A stretch of 26,583 nt of DNA from M0108 sp044228695 (GTDB taxonomy: Bacteria; Pseudomonadota; Gammaproteobacteria; Chromatiales; Chromatiaceae): the NCBI GenBank assembly GCA_044228695.1, contig JBGAUK010000044.1:1-26583 (forward strand), in the 5' to 3' direction. Shown in pieces: positions 1 to 9,000 of the stretch. Position 1 is the stretch's first letter; each line of letters begins with the position of its first letter. The notes under the pieces are model-generated. The model searched no databases. It had not been told where the DNA came from and was given only the letters and a program-made list of their open reading frames with translations. A program made the translations under genes and the position numbers.

Positions 1-310
1 GCTTGAAGTTATCGTAGCCGACCAGCCGCACATGGTTATTGGGGTTAGCCTTGTGGCAAGCCTCGGCCGCGGCCAGCACCAGATCCACGTCGGTTTCGCC
101 AAACATCGGCAGTTTCCACATGTACCAGTAGGAATCCATCAGGTACTCGGGCTCGATGTGCTCGATGGACGGGTTCCAGCCCTTCTTCACCAGGTATTCG
201 ACCTGCTGCTTGATGCTGGCCGCGTCCATGGCCGGCAGGTAGGAGAAGGTCTCGAATTTGCGGCTGGCGGGATCGCTCAAGCGGCTTTTGTAATCCAAAA
301 CTTCAGACAT
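1..310 (-). CDS. cbbS: RuBisCO small subunit (partial, C-terminus beyond left edge)
   Basis: Small subunit of form I ribulose-1,5-bisphosphate carboxylase/oxygenase, which caps the L8 core of the hexadecameric enzyme. About 103 residues are present from the ATG at 308-310; the family is about 118 long, so only the last 15 or so are missing. Visible hallmarks are an N-terminal block ending in FETFSYLPAM, then KGWNPSIEH, YWYMWKLPMFGE and HVRLVGYDN. A strong ribosome site (AGAGGAAG) sits just before the ATG. It follows cbbL on the same strand after 84 bases, the usual cbbLS order. Between DYK and ETF there are 11 residues (SRLSDPASRKF), six more than my recollection of carboxysomal CbbS. This fits the IAq, cbbQ-associated, non-carboxysomal subtype. 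Identity is certain; the subtype is an inference. Confidence 0.97.
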   Translation of the reverse strand, partial: MSEVLDYKSRLSDPASRKFETFSYLPAMDAASIKQQVEYLVKKGWNPSIEHIEPEYLMDSYWYMWKLPMFGETDVDLVLAAAEACHKANPNNHVRLVGYDNFK

Positions 311-328
311 TTCACTTCCTCTTCAATT

Positions 329-342
329 GGGTATCGATACCC
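329..342. repeat. 14-bp perfect palindrome in the cbbL-cbbS spacer
   Basis: GGGTATCGATACCC is a perfect palindrome inside the 84-base cbbL-cbbS spacer, followed on the plus strand by a second GC-rich inverted repeat (GCGGC/GCCGC, about 349-361). On the cbbLS transcript these could fold as hairpins between the two cistrons. Such stems can stabilise the upstream message or tune the L:S ratio, but that role is inference and no T-tract suggests termination. Confidence 0.4.
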
Positions 343-394
343 CCGGAGCGGCGGTGCCGCGCATCCGGGAGGTCATGGCATCAAAGGCACCAGG

Positions 395-1816
395 TTACTT
401 GTGGGACACGTCCAGCTTGTCGACGGTGTCGAACTCGAACTTGATCTCTTTCCAGGTTTCCATGGCGATCTTGAGCTCCGGGCTGTGCGCGGCGGCGGCC
501 GTCAGGATGTCCTTACCTTCCTTCTCGATGGCACGACCCTGGTTGCGGGCTTGGACACAGGCTTCCAGCGCGACGCGGTTGGCGGCGGCGCCGGCAGCGT
601 TGCCCCAGGGGTGGCCCAGGGTGCCACCACCGAACTGCAGGACGGAGTCATCGCCGAAGATGGAGACCAGGGCGGGCATGTGCCAGACGTGGATACCACC
701 CGAGGCAACCGGAATCACGCCGGGCATGGAGCCCCAGTCCTGATCAAAGAAGAGGCCGCGTGAGCGATCTTCCTTGATGAACTTGTCACGCATGGTGTCG
801 ATCCAGCCCAGGGTCGCCTCGCGGTCGCCTTCCAGCTTGCCCACCACGGTACCGGAGTGCAGGTGGTCGCCACCGGACAGACGCAGCACCTTGGTCAGGA
901 CGCGGAAGTGGATACCGTGGTGCGGGTTGCGGTCGAGGACGGCGTGCATGGCGCGGTGGATGTGCAACAACATGCCGTTATTGCGGCACCAGTTGGCCAG
1001 ACCCGTGTTGGCGGTCAGACCGCCGGTCAGGTAGTCATGCATGATGATGGGGGCGCCGATTTCCTTGGCGAACTCGGCCCGCTTGTACATCTCTTCCGGC
1101 GTCGGGGCGGTGACGTTCAGGTAGTGACCCTTGCGCTCGCCGGTTTCGCGTTCGGCTTTCAGCGTGGCTTCGTGGACGAAGGAGAAACGGTCACGCCAAC
1201 GCATGAAGGGCTGGCTGTTGACGTTCTCGTCGTCCTTGGTGAAGTCCAGACCACCGCGCAGGCACTCGTACACGGCGCGGCCGTAGTTCTTGGCGGACAG
1301 ACCCAGCTTCGGCTTGATGGTGCAGCCCAGCAGCGGACGGCCGTACTTGTTCATACGGTCACGCTCGACCTGGATGCCAGCGGGCGGGCCGCCACAGGTC
1401 TTGACGTAGGCGATCGGGAAGCGAATGTCTTCCAGACGCAGGGCGCGCAGGGCCTTGAAGCCGAAAACGTTGCCGACCAGCGAGGTCAGCACGTTAACAA
1501 CGGAGCCCTCTTCGAACAGATCGATCGGATAGGCGACAAAGGCGTAGAAGCAGGTGTCGTCACCCGGCACGTCTTCGATGCGATAGGCGCGGCCCTTGTA
1601 ATAGTCCAGGTCAGTCAGCAAATCAGTCCACACCGTGGTCCAGGTGCCGGTGGAGGATTCGGCGGCCACGGCGGCGGCAACTTCTTCACGCGGAACGCCC
1701 GGCTGTGGAGTAACCTTGAAGCAGGCGAGGATGTCGGTATCCAGCGGGGTGTAGTCCGGAGTCCAGTAGGTCTGGCGATATTCCTTCACGCCAGCGTTAT
1801 AGGTCTTCACAGCCAT
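395..1816 (-). CDS. cbbL: RuBisCO large subunit, form IA
   Basis: Catalytic large subunit of form I RuBisCO, carboxylating ribulose-1,5-bisphosphate in the Calvin-Benson cycle. It is 473 residues, the normal length. Visible active-site features: TIKPK (166-170, catalytic Lys168), GGLDFTKDDE (188-197, with Lys194 the carbamylated lysine), HIHRAMHAV (His285/His287), GKLEG (Lys327, loop 6), SGGIHVWHM (372-380) and FGGGTLGHPWGNA (395-407). The start is the ATG at 1814-1816, preceded by TAGGAG. cbbS lies downstream and a divergent cbbR upstream. All catalytic residues I can place are intact, so the enzyme should be active. Sequence character is that of gammaproteobacterial form IA. Confidence 0.99.
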   Translation of the reverse strand: MAVKTYNAGVKEYRQTYWTPDYTPLDTDILACFKVTPQPGVPREEVAAAVAAESSTGTWTTVWTDLLTDLDYYKGRAYRIEDVPGDDTCFYAFVAYPIDLFEEGSVVNVLTSLVGNVFGFKALRALRLEDIRFPIAYVKTCGGPPAGIQVERDRMNKYGRPLLGCTIKPKLGLSAKNYGRAVYECLRGGLDFTKDDENVNSQPFMRWRDRFSFVHEATLKAERETGERKGHYLNVTAPTPEEMYKRAEFAKEIGAPIIMHDYLTGGLTANTGLANWCRNNGMLLHIHRAMHAVLDRNPHHGIHFRVLTKVLRLSGGDHLHSGTVVGKLEGDREATLGWIDTMRDKFIKEDRSRGLFFDQDWGSMPGVIPVASGGIHVWHMPALVSIFGDDSVLQFGGGTLGHPWGNAAGAAANRVALEACVQARNQGRAIEKEGKDILTAAAAHSPELKIAMETWKEIKFEFDTVDKLDVSHK

Positions 1817-1905
1817 GGTTCGCTCCTAGAGAGTCAGTGGATCAGTGGTGTGCGCGCCCCGACCTAAGGCTTGGGCAAGTCAGGATTTGGTGCGCGACCT
1901 GGTAG

Positions 1906-1935
1906 ACTATAAGGCTATTAAGATATAAATAACAA
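1906..1935 (-). promoter_or_regulatory. Candidate cbbL promoter
   Basis: On the minus strand, TTGTTA (1930-1935) and TATAGT (1906-1911) are 18 bases apart, a good sigma70-type pair, about 90 bases upstream of the cbbL start. The -35 element falls within the spacer of the LysR-type inverted repeat at 1921-1943, a position that suits CbbR control. The match is by eye; the transcription start is not shown. Confidence 0.5.
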
Positions 1936-1943
1936 TAATATCT
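1921..1943. promoter_or_regulatory. LysR-type (CbbR) operator, AGATAT-N11-ATATCT
   Basis: AGATAT at 1921-1926 and its exact complement ATATCT at 1938-1943 are separated by 11 bases. This makes a T-N11-A LysR-type box centred at 1932, in an AT-rich island between the divergent cbbR and cbbL. CbbR regulators are known to bind such boxes between their own gene and the cbb operon and to respond to Calvin-cycle metabolites. Assignment to this CbbR rests on position and symmetry. Confidence 0.6.
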
Positions 1944-1970
1944 AAATATGCTTAGCATTTACTCCAACAT

Positions 1971-2885
1971 ATGATTTATCACTGGACCCTGCAACAGATG
2001 CGCCTGTTCGAGGCTGTGGCGCGGCACCGCAGCTTTACCCGCGCGGCGGAAGAACTGCATCTGACCCAGCCGGCAGTCTCCATCCAGATCAAACGTCTGG
2101 GGGAAAGCATCGGCATGCCCCTGATCCAGCAAGTTGGCAAGAAACTCTTTCTCACCCGCGCCGGCGAGGAGGTCTACGCCACCTTCAGCGAGGTCTCGGA
2201 TCAGCTCAAGGGGCTCGCCAGCACCATCGCCGACATGAAGGGCCGCGTGGCCGGGTCCTTGCGCGTCGGCGCCGTGAGTTCGGCGAAATTTTTCCTGCCG
2301 CATTTTCTCGGCCGGTTTTTGCGCGAATACCCGGATGTCAAGCCCCTGCTCAAGGTGACCAACCGGGAGCAGGTGATCGAGCGCCTCATCGCCAACGAGG
2401 ACGATCTGGTCATCATGGGCCAGGTGCCGCGAGACCTGTCCTTGAATGTTCATCCCTTCCTGGAGAACCTCCTGATGCCAATCGCCCACCCGGACCACCC
2501 CCTGGCGCGCGAACGCCAGATACCGTTGGAGCGATTCGCGGCGGAAAGTTTCCTGATGCGGGAGCCCGGTTCCGGCACACGTCTGACGACCGAGCGCCTG
2601 CTCGCCGCGCGGGGCATCAAGGCCAACATTTACATGGAGCTGGGGTCGAGCGAGGCGATCAAGCAGGCCGTCATGGCGGGGCTAGGCGTGTCGGTGCAGT
2701 CCATGAGCAGCATGTCCCTGGAGTTGGAAGTCAGTCGTATCGCTCTGCTGGACGTGGAGGACTTCCCCTTACGCGGCATGTGGCATGCCGTGTACCTGCA
2801 AGGTAAGCACTTGAGCCTGACGGCCGCGACCTTCCTGAACTTCCTGGTGACGGACCGCGCCGAAGGCTTAAGTCAGCCTCGGTAA
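1971..2885 (+). CDS. cbbR: LysR-family transcriptional regulator, CbbR
   Basis: LysR-type regulator of 304 residues, the usual length, transcribed away from cbbL. The N-terminal winged helix-turn-helix is clear: RLFEAVARHRSFTRAAEELH followed by LTQPAVSIQIKRLGESIG (about residues 11-48). The remaining 200 or so residues form the periplasmic-binding-protein-like effector domain. Its adjacency to cbbLS and the T-N11-A box in the shared upstream region identify it as CbbR, activator of Calvin-cycle genes. The chosen ATG at 1971 gives the standard short lead into the HTH; no strong ribosome site precedes it, which is common for autoregulated LysR genes. The gene ends 43 bases before the convergent carbonic anhydrase gene. 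Confidence 0.93.
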   Translation: MIYHWTLQQMRLFEAVARHRSFTRAAEELHLTQPAVSIQIKRLGESIGMPLIQQVGKKLFLTRAGEEVYATFSEVSDQLKGLASTIADMKGRVAGSLRVGAVSSAKFFLPHFLGRFLREYPDVKPLLKVTNREQVIERLIANEDDLVIMGQVPRDLSLNVHPFLENLLMPIAHPDHPLARERQIPLERFAAESFLMREPGSGTRLTTERLLAARGIKANIYMELGSSEAIKQAVMAGLGVSVQSMSSMSLELEVSRIALLDVEDFPLRGMWHAVYLQGKHLSLTAATFLNFLVTDRAEGLSQPR

Positions 2886-2913
2886 GTATTCTCACTCCGG
2901 GCCGGTGGCATTA

Positions 2914-2929
2914 AGGGCTCGATTGCCCT
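2914..2929. terminator. Weak hairpin between convergent cbbR and carbonic anhydrase
   Basis: AGGGC (2914-2918) and GCCCT (2925-2929) form a 5-bp stem with a 6-base loop in the 43-base gap between two convergent genes. It is short and lacks a clear T-tract, so it is only a possible bidirectional transcription end. Confidence 0.25.
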
Positions 2930-3588
2930 CATTCCTGACGTTCAGGCTGCCCTAAGGGGTCCACCGCAATGGGCTCAAAGGCCTGATGCGCGGGGTCGTA
3001 GTGCCACAGCGAACCCTCCGCCAGATCGAAATACCAGCCATGCAGGTGCATCGCACCGGTCGCGACGCGGTGCGCGATCCAGGGATAGGTCATCAGGTTC
3101 TCGAGCGATACCAGGATGGCGGCCTGCTCGCACGCCCGCGCCTGCAGGGCAGGCGGCTTGTTGGGCAGCTCGGTCAGCACGCGATCATGCGCCCGTTGCG
3201 CGATACCGACCCACTTGCCGATGAATTCGCCGCCCGGCCCGGCCCCACTCATCAAAGCATGGATGCCACCGCATTGGGCATGACCGAGCACGATGATGTG
3301 CTCGACGGCGAGCGACAGCACGGCGAATTCCAGCGCCGCCGGCACGCTGGCGAAGCTACCGCCCGGCTCATAGGGCGGCACCAGGTTCGCCACGTTACGC
3401 ACCACGAAGACATCGCCGGGTTCCGCTCCCGTCAAGATGGCCGGGTCCACACGGGAGTCGGCGCAGGCCACGATGAGCGACTTGGGCTGTTGCCCTTGCC
3501 GCAGCCGCTCGAACAGGGCTCGATCCGCGCTGAAGTACTTTTCCTGGAAGCGCCTGAAACCGGCGATAAAACGGGCGATGTCTTTCAT
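2929..3588 (-). CDS. Beta-class carbonic anhydrase
   Basis: Zinc enzyme interconverting CO2 and bicarbonate, probably cytoplasmic (no signal peptide). The 219-residue length is normal for the bacterial beta class. The zinc ligands and catalytic dyad are visible: ACADSRVDP (Cys42, Asp44, Arg46) and GHAQCGG (His103, Cys106). It lies beside the RuBisCO genes and can supply or retain inorganic carbon for fixation. The ATG at 3586-3588 overlaps by four bases the stop of a 46-codon ORF upstream (ATGA), so translation may be coupled; the ribosome site is weak on its own, which fits. It is not the carboxysomal shell CsoSCA type, which is far longer. Confidence 0.95.
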   Translation of the reverse strand: MKDIARFIAGFRRFQEKYFSADRALFERLRQGQQPKSLIVACADSRVDPAILTGAEPGDVFVVRNVANLVPPYEPGGSFASVPAALEFAVLSLAVEHIIVLGHAQCGGIHALMSGAGPGGEFIGKWVGIAQRAHDRVLTELPNKPPALQARACEQAAILVSLENLMTYPWIAHRVATGAMHLHGWYFDLAEGSLWHYDPAHQAFEPIAVDPLGQPERQE

Positions 3589-3725
3589 ACCGCGGCACCC
3601 GCTCGCCAGACGGCGATGCCCTCTGCCAGCGGCGGGGGGCCATGATAGCGTTTAGCCAAAGAGGCCAGACATTCCGCCGGAGCCTTCTCGAACCCGATGG
3701 TGATGACGGCGCGAGCCAGGTACAT
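3585..3725 (-). CDS. 46-residue ORF coupled to carbonic anhydrase
   Basis: A small ORF from ATG 3723-3725 to TGA 3585-3587, whose stop overlaps the carbonic anhydrase start as ATGA. It begins MYLARAVITIGFEKAPAECL and ends GIAVWRAGAAV. Upstream purine-rich sequence (GGAAG, then AAAGGA) could serve as a ribosome site, though the second is very close to the ATG. I do not recognise the product; there is no signal peptide or transmembrane segment. It could be a real small protein, a leader peptide coupling translation into the anhydrase, or the tail of a decayed upstream gene. The exact overlap and ribosome-site candidates are the only support. Confidence 0.4.
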   Translation of the reverse strand: MYLARAVITIGFEKAPAECLASLAKRYHGPPPLAEGIAVWRAGAAV

Positions 3726-4109
3726 GATCCTTTACTTCCGCATGGCTTAAGAGAGTGGCCATCATATAGTGGACCCTAAAATTGAGACAGCCCCTGATTT
3801 TACCGGTGCGCTCAAGGCGGGGCGATGGACATAGAGCGTTGGCGGGGCGACAGCACCGGGACCAACTCACCCCCTTCCCGCGTACCAGTATCGGTAATGC
3901 CCCTTCTACCCTCGGTGTAGCACGGAGTGCAAAGCCTCACGCAGACGATGGATGCCTTGGGCGGCAACCGGATAGACCGGGTACTTACTTCCGCCCTTCC
4001 CTATTCAAAAGCCAGGGTGAGGGCGTAGACTTCAGCTCCATTCGCCAATCGGGCGCTTGTCTTCCCGATCTCGCGAGACCAGACCGATAAGAACAAGAGG
4101 AGTAGGAGT
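3726..4109. other. Gene-poor gap between carbonic anhydrase and the BREX operon
   Basis: No convincing coding region: reading frames on both strands are short, arginine- and proline-rich and without family character. A motif beginning TGGACCCTAAAATTGAGACA near 3771 resembles insertion-sequence ends in style, but I cannot find a matching partner end. The BREX promoter must lie in or near this stretch; I see no clear -10/-35 pair. No WYL/BrxR-type regulator gene precedes the operon. Confidence 0.5.
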
Positions 4110-4640
4110 GTGGATGGGCAGCAGGCGCAGCGGGAGCTAGATCAGCTTCTGGCCATTACACGACTCCGCGTCATCGTCGGCTACCTCGGCGAGAAGGCCC
4201 AGTTCGACTGGTGGCCCAGTGGCTTCCTGACCCCTGCCAGTGCCGCTTTCCTGAACCCAGTGTTCGCCCGCACCACGCCTTTGGCCCAGTACCAGGGGAT
4301 CAAGGAAGCGGCCCGGCGGGTGCATGACGACCACATCGGTGTCGGCCGGGTATTCCACCTGTTTCGCCTGCCCGAGACCCTGGAGCAATCCCTGTTCGAG
4401 GTTCTCCAGGACCCGGCTACGGCCACCGCGGCGCACCAGGACATCAGCTCGCAGGCCACTGCGCTCGCCGCGCTCCAGTCCTTTTGCAGGGGCCCGGCAG
4501 CCGCGCAGCAGCAAGGCCCCATCCAGATCGGCACCTCCGCGGACCTCAATGACAGCACCTGGATCGCCGCCGCTGGCTGCTACCACGCCGCCTTCACCCT
4601 GGGGATGCGCTCCTACCCCTACCTTGTGGATCCGGCGTGA
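4110..4640 (+). CDS. brxE: BrxE-family protein
   Basis: First gene of the BREX operon, 176 residues, starting at GTG 4110 with the ribosome site AGGAG at 4098-4102, seven bases upstream. Family character: LRVIVGYLGEKAQFDWWPSG near the N-terminus, then FLNPVFART, a central ARRVHDDHIGVGRVFHLFRL and DSTWIAAAGCYHAAF near the C-terminus. I recognise this pattern as the BrxE family, of unknown biochemical role, best known as the first gene of type 6 BREX. The stop overlaps the start of brxA (GTGA). Here it heads a system ending in BrxL rather than the BrxD/BrxHI pair of type 6. The family call rests on recall and position, without alignment. Confidence 0.7.
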   Translation: MDGQQAQRELDQLLAITRLRVIVGYLGEKAQFDWWPSGFLTPASAAFLNPVFARTTPLAQYQGIKEAARRVHDDHIGVGRVFHLFRLPETLEQSLFEVLQDPATATAAHQDISSQATALAALQSFCRGPAAAQQQGPIQIGTSADLNDSTWIAAAGCYHAAFTLGMRSYPYLVDPA

Positions 4641-5425
4641 CGACCAAGCGCCAGTACACCACGCAACTCCAGGCGGGCCTGGGTCTGCTCCTGGAGACCC
4701 GGTTGCTGCTGCGCATCTGGGAGCCTGGCATGACCAGCCCGGCCCTTTACCAGGCCGCCTTGCATTCCGGTGAATTCCCCAACGTCTCAGCCCGGCGGCT
4801 GCGCAACATCGTCCGCGAGTGTTTCGCGCCGCGCTACTTGTTGGCCGCCGGACAACCAGCGCGGTACTTGAAGCAGCTCGCCGGCGCACTCGCGCCTGCC
4901 GAGCTGAACCAACTCTTCTTTCTCCATACCTGCCGAGCCAACCCGATCCTCGCGGACTTCGTCCGGGAGCTGTTCTGGGGGCGTTACGCCGCGGGCGACG
5001 ACCAGGTCACCCTGGACGAAGCCAGGGCCTTCGTCCGCCGCGGCATCGATGATGGCAAGACCGCCAAACGCTGGTCGGACAGCACGGTGCAGCGCGTCAC
5101 GTCCTATCTGCTCGGCTGCTGCACCGACTATGGCCTCCTCGGCAGGCGCACTCTCTCGGCGCGCGCCATCGTCCCGTACCGCATCGAGGCCACTACCGCG
5201 GCCTATCTCGCCCATGACCTGCATTTCGCCGGCCTCGGTGACAACGCCCTGCTCACCCACCCGGACTGGCAGCTCTTCGGCCTGGCGCGCGAGGATGTCC
5301 GGGACGAGTTGAAGCGGTTGTCCCTGCGGGGTCACCTCATCCTGCAATCCGCCGGGGAGATCGCGCACATCGGCTGGAAGCACCAGCACCTGGAGGACCT
5401 CGTCGGTGTCCTCGCTGAAGGCTGA
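4637..5425 (+). CDS. brxA: BREX protein BrxA (DUF1819)
   Basis: A 262-residue BrxA/DUF1819 protein. BrxA is a small, helical, DNA-binding component of BREX complexes. Characteristic text includes GLGLLLETRLLLRIWEPGM near the start, RLRNIVRECFAPRY, the FFLHTCRANPILADFVRELF stretch, and KRWSDSTVQRVTSYLLGCC with DYGLL following. The GTG start overlaps the brxE stop by four bases and the end overlaps brxB by 20 bases, so the three are one translational unit. Length and order (A, then B, then C) fit the family well. No defects are visible. Confidence 0.9.
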   Translation: MTTKRQYTTQLQAGLGLLLETRLLLRIWEPGMTSPALYQAALHSGEFPNVSARRLRNIVRECFAPRYLLAAGQPARYLKQLAGALAPAELNQLFFLHTCRANPILADFVRELFWGRYAAGDDQVTLDEARAFVRRGIDDGKTAKRWSDSTVQRVTSYLLGCCTDYGLLGRRTLSARAIVPYRIEATTAAYLAHDLHFAGLGDNALLTHPDWQLFGLAREDVRDELKRLSLRGHLILQSAGEIAHIGWKHQHLEDLVGVLAEG

Positions 5426-5981
5426 TTTCAACGAGTTGCTCGCCCGCATTCGCCAGGGTCGCGCCTTCGCCCATGCGAGTTTCGAGCCCATCTTCTACCT
5501 CGTCTTTCACCCCAGCCAGCTACTTGAGGTCAAGCGCCAGACGCCGGCCTGGATGGCCAAGCTGCGCAACGAAGGCTTCGAGGTGACCCTCTTCTCCATC
5601 GCGGAGCACGTCACCGACATCCTGAGCAAGGCGCCTCTGCGCCAGGTGTGGTTGGCGGCGGACGCCAAGCACCCGCTGGATTGGACCAAGACCAGCCAGT
5701 CACTCGCCAACGCCCTCGTCAAGGGCGACGCCCTGCAATCGCGCCTCGAAGCGGTACTGACGGGGTTAGAGGGCAGCGAGAACACCCTCCTGCTGGTGAC
5801 AGACCTCGAGGCCCTGCACCCCTATCTGCGTATTGGCGCCATCGAGGCCCAACTCCAGGGCAAGTTCCACGTCCCCACGGTCTTCCTCTACCCCGGCGTG
5901 CGCACCGGCAAGACGCGGCTCAAGTTCCTCGGCTTCTACCCGGAAGACGGCAACTACCGCTCAGTGCACGTCGGCGGCTGA
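5406..5981 (+). CDS. brxB: BREX protein BrxB (DUF1788)
   Basis: A 191-residue BrxB/DUF1788 protein, a conserved small BREX component thought to work with the BrxC/PglX/PglZ complex. Visible features: FEPIFYLVFHPSQLLEVKR, a central LLVTDLEALHPYLRIGAIE and VPTVFLYPGVRTGKTRLKFL, ending FYPEDGNYRSVHVGG, typical of the family's C-terminus. The GTG start at 5406 lies inside the end of brxA (20-base overlap). A 33-base gap follows before brxC. Complete and apparently intact. Confidence 0.9.
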   Translation: MSSLKADFNELLARIRQGRAFAHASFEPIFYLVFHPSQLLEVKRQTPAWMAKLRNEGFEVTLFSIAEHVTDILSKAPLRQVWLAADAKHPLDWTKTSQSLANALVKGDALQSRLEAVLTGLEGSENTLLLVTDLEALHPYLRIGAIEAQLQGKFHVPTVFLYPGVRTGKTRLKFLGFYPEDGNYRSVHVGG

Positions 5982-6014
5982 GCAGCGCAACCCAGGCACC
6001 GGACGGCACCGACC

Positions 6015-9000
6015 ATGAAGATTCGCGATCTCTTCGACCCCGCCAGGGACATCTACCGCACCATCGAGAAGGTGATCAGCTACGGCGCGGCGCAGGAGCA
6101 ACGGCTCAAGGCCGAGATCTCCGAGTACGTGGTCACGGACAGCATCGACGAGCAGACCGAGAAGCTGCTCAGCAAGATGCAGGCGGCCATGGAGGCGGGC
6201 GGCCAGTACGAGGTCGGCGTCTGGGTGTCCGGGTTTTATGGCTCCGGCAAAAGCTCCTTCACCAAGTACCTGGGCCTCGCCTTCGATGACCAGGTCACCC
6301 TCGACGGCCAGCCCTTCCTCAAATCCCTACAGGCCCGGTACCACAAGCCACAGACTAAGGCGCTGCTCACCACCATCGCCAGGCGTTTCCCGGCCGCCGT
6401 GGTCATGCTCGATCTGGCGACCGCGCAGGTGGCCGGTGCGACCCTGGAGGTCGTCTCCACGGTCCTCTACTACAAGGTCCTGCAATGGGCGGGCTACTCG
6501 CGCAACCTCAAGGTGGCCGCCCTGGAGCGCAAGCTGAAACAGGACGGGCGTTACGACGACTTCCAGGCGCGGTTCCGGGCCGCAACGGGGGAAGACTGGC
6601 GCGACTACCAGAACGACGAGCTGGTGGTCGATAGCCTGCTCCCCGAGTTGGCGCACGAGCTGTACCCGGAGTTCTTCCGTACCCCCCAGTCGTTCACGAC
6701 CGAGACCAGCGACTTCATCACCCTGCTCAATGATCGGGTCAAGGAGATCCTCGACATCGTCCGTGAGACCGCCGGCAAGGAGTACGTGCTGTTCGTGGTC
6801 GACGAGATCGGCCAGTACGTCGGCAGCAACCAGAACAAGATCCTCGACTTGCAAGGCCTCGCCGAGAACCTCAAGAACATCGGCGGCGGCCGGGCCTGGA
6901 TCCTGGGCACCGCCCAGCAGACCCTGACCGAGGACGACCCGCGCGCCGCCCTGAACTCCCCGGAACTCTACAAGCTCAAGGACCGGTTCCCGATCCAGGT
7001 CGACCTCGAGGCGCGGGACATCAAGGAGATCTGCTACCGGCGCCTGCTGGGCAAGTCCCCGGCCGGCGCGCAGGCGCTCGATCAGCACTTTGCCCAGCAC
7101 GGCCAGGCGTTGCGCCAGAACACCAAGCTCCAGGACGCCAAGTACTACGACGCCGACCTCAACCGCGACACCTTCGTCAACCTCTACCCCTTCCTGCCCG
7201 CCCACTTCGACATCCTGCTGCACCTGCTCGGCGCCCTGGCCAAGTCCACCGGCGGTATCGGCCTGCGCTCAGCAATCAAGGTCATCCAGGAGATCCTGAT
7301 CGAGGGCCCCGACGGCCGCACCCCGGTAGCGGACCACGCGGTTGGCTGGCTGGCGACCACCGTGACCCTGTTCGACGCCTTGGAGAAGGACATCCAGCGG
7401 GCCTTCCCCTCAATCTCCCAGGCCGTCGGCAAGGCCCAGATCCGCTTTTCGGACTCGACGCTCCACCAGGAGGTCGCCAAGACCGTCGCCGTGCTCCAGA
7501 TCCTCGGCAACCTGCCGCTAACGGTGCACAACGTCGCTAGCCTGATGCACCCGGCCATCGACGCCGCGCCGCGCGCGGACGCCGTCAAGACGGCCGTGGA
7601 CGCCCTGCTCAGCGATCCCATCGTGCCGCTCGGCGAACGCAACGGCACCTTGAGCTTCTTCAGCGAGAAGCTCAATGACATCGAGCAGGAACGCGCCCAA
7701 CTGCCGCTGCGCACTACGGACCTGCGGCGGATCTCCAGCGAGGCCCTGCGCGAGGTATTCGACCCCTTGCCTTCGGCCCGGCTGCACGGTTCGCTGGCCG
7801 TGACGGCGGGGGTCAAGGTCCAGTCCGGCGGCTACACCACTAGCCTGGCCGGGGAGCGCGAGGCCATCCAGACCATCGTGGAGTTCGTGGACCCGACCGA
7901 CTACGAAACGGCCCGTACCCGAATGGTGGACGACTCGCGCCACAAGATTTCGGAGAACCTCATCTATCTGCTCGGCCGCGGTTCAACGGAGGCCGACGAC
8001 AAGGTGGCGGAGCTGTACCGCTCCCAACGCATCGTCGAACTGCACCGCAACGACCCGGATCAGGAGATCAAGGAATACTGCGCCAGCCAGACCGATATCG
8101 CGGCGCGGCGCCTGGGCGAGCTGAAGACCCTCTTACAGCGTAGCCTGGCCCAGGGCTCCTTCCTGTTTCGCGGCGATACAACAGCCGTCGACAGCCTGGC
8201 CACCGACCTGCTCGCCGCGGCCAAAAAGCACCTGGGCACCGCCGCGGAGCAGGTCTTCCACCGCTACGCCGAGGCGCCCGAGCGGGTCGATACCGCCGTG
8301 GCGGAGAAGTTCCTGCGCACCGGGGCGGGCAACCTCAAGGCCATCACGACCCAGCTCGACCCGCTCGGCCTGGTGCAGGTCACCAGCGGCAACCCGGCCA
8401 TCCGCACCGACCACAAGGCGCTCGTCAGCATCCGTGACTACATCGATCGCAACGGCACCCTGGACGGCAAGCGCCTGCTCGAGCACTTCAGCAGCGCCCC
8501 TTTCGGCTGGTCGCAAGACACCTTGCGCTACCTGGTCGCGGCCCTGCTCCTCGGCGGCGACATCAAGCTCAAGGTGTCCGGGCGCGAGGTCACCGTGGCG
8601 GGCCAGCAGGCCATCGACGCTCTCAAGACCAACAACGCCTTCAAACCGATCGGCGTCGCGCTGCGCCAGGACAAACCGCCGATGGCGGTCCTGGCCCGGG
8701 CCGCGCAACGCCTGACCGACCTGATCGGCGACACGGTGGTGCCCCTGGAGGAAGACATCGGCAATGCTGCGGCAAAGCATCTGCCGCATTTCCAGCAGGC
8801 ATTCGCCCCACTGGCCGAGAAGCTCTCAGGCCTCGAGCTGCCCGGCGCTGCCCGGGTGCGCGCCCTGACCCAGCAGATCGCGGACCTGCTGTTCACCGAT
8901 GCCTCGGACGCCCCGGAACATCTCGGCGGGGAAGAGTCGGCCCTGTACGATGGTCTGAAGTGGGCCCAGGCGGTAACCAAGGCCCTGGGGCACGGCCTGC

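Noticed and set aside
32..1867. Long plus-strand frames across cbbS and cbbL.
   Set aside because: They are antisense shadows of highly conserved RuBisCO genes, caused by high GC and strong codon bias; they show no family character.
3771..3800. TGGACCCTAAAATTGAGACA, similar in style to insertion-sequence ends.
   Set aside because: No matching inverted end, transposase fragment or target duplication was found in the gap, so it is only mentioned in the gap entry.
6327..7223. A 298-codon antisense frame inside brxC.
   Set aside because: Its composition is valine/leucine/glycine-rich in the way typical of reverse-strand shadows, and it lies wholly within a clear AAA ATPase gene.
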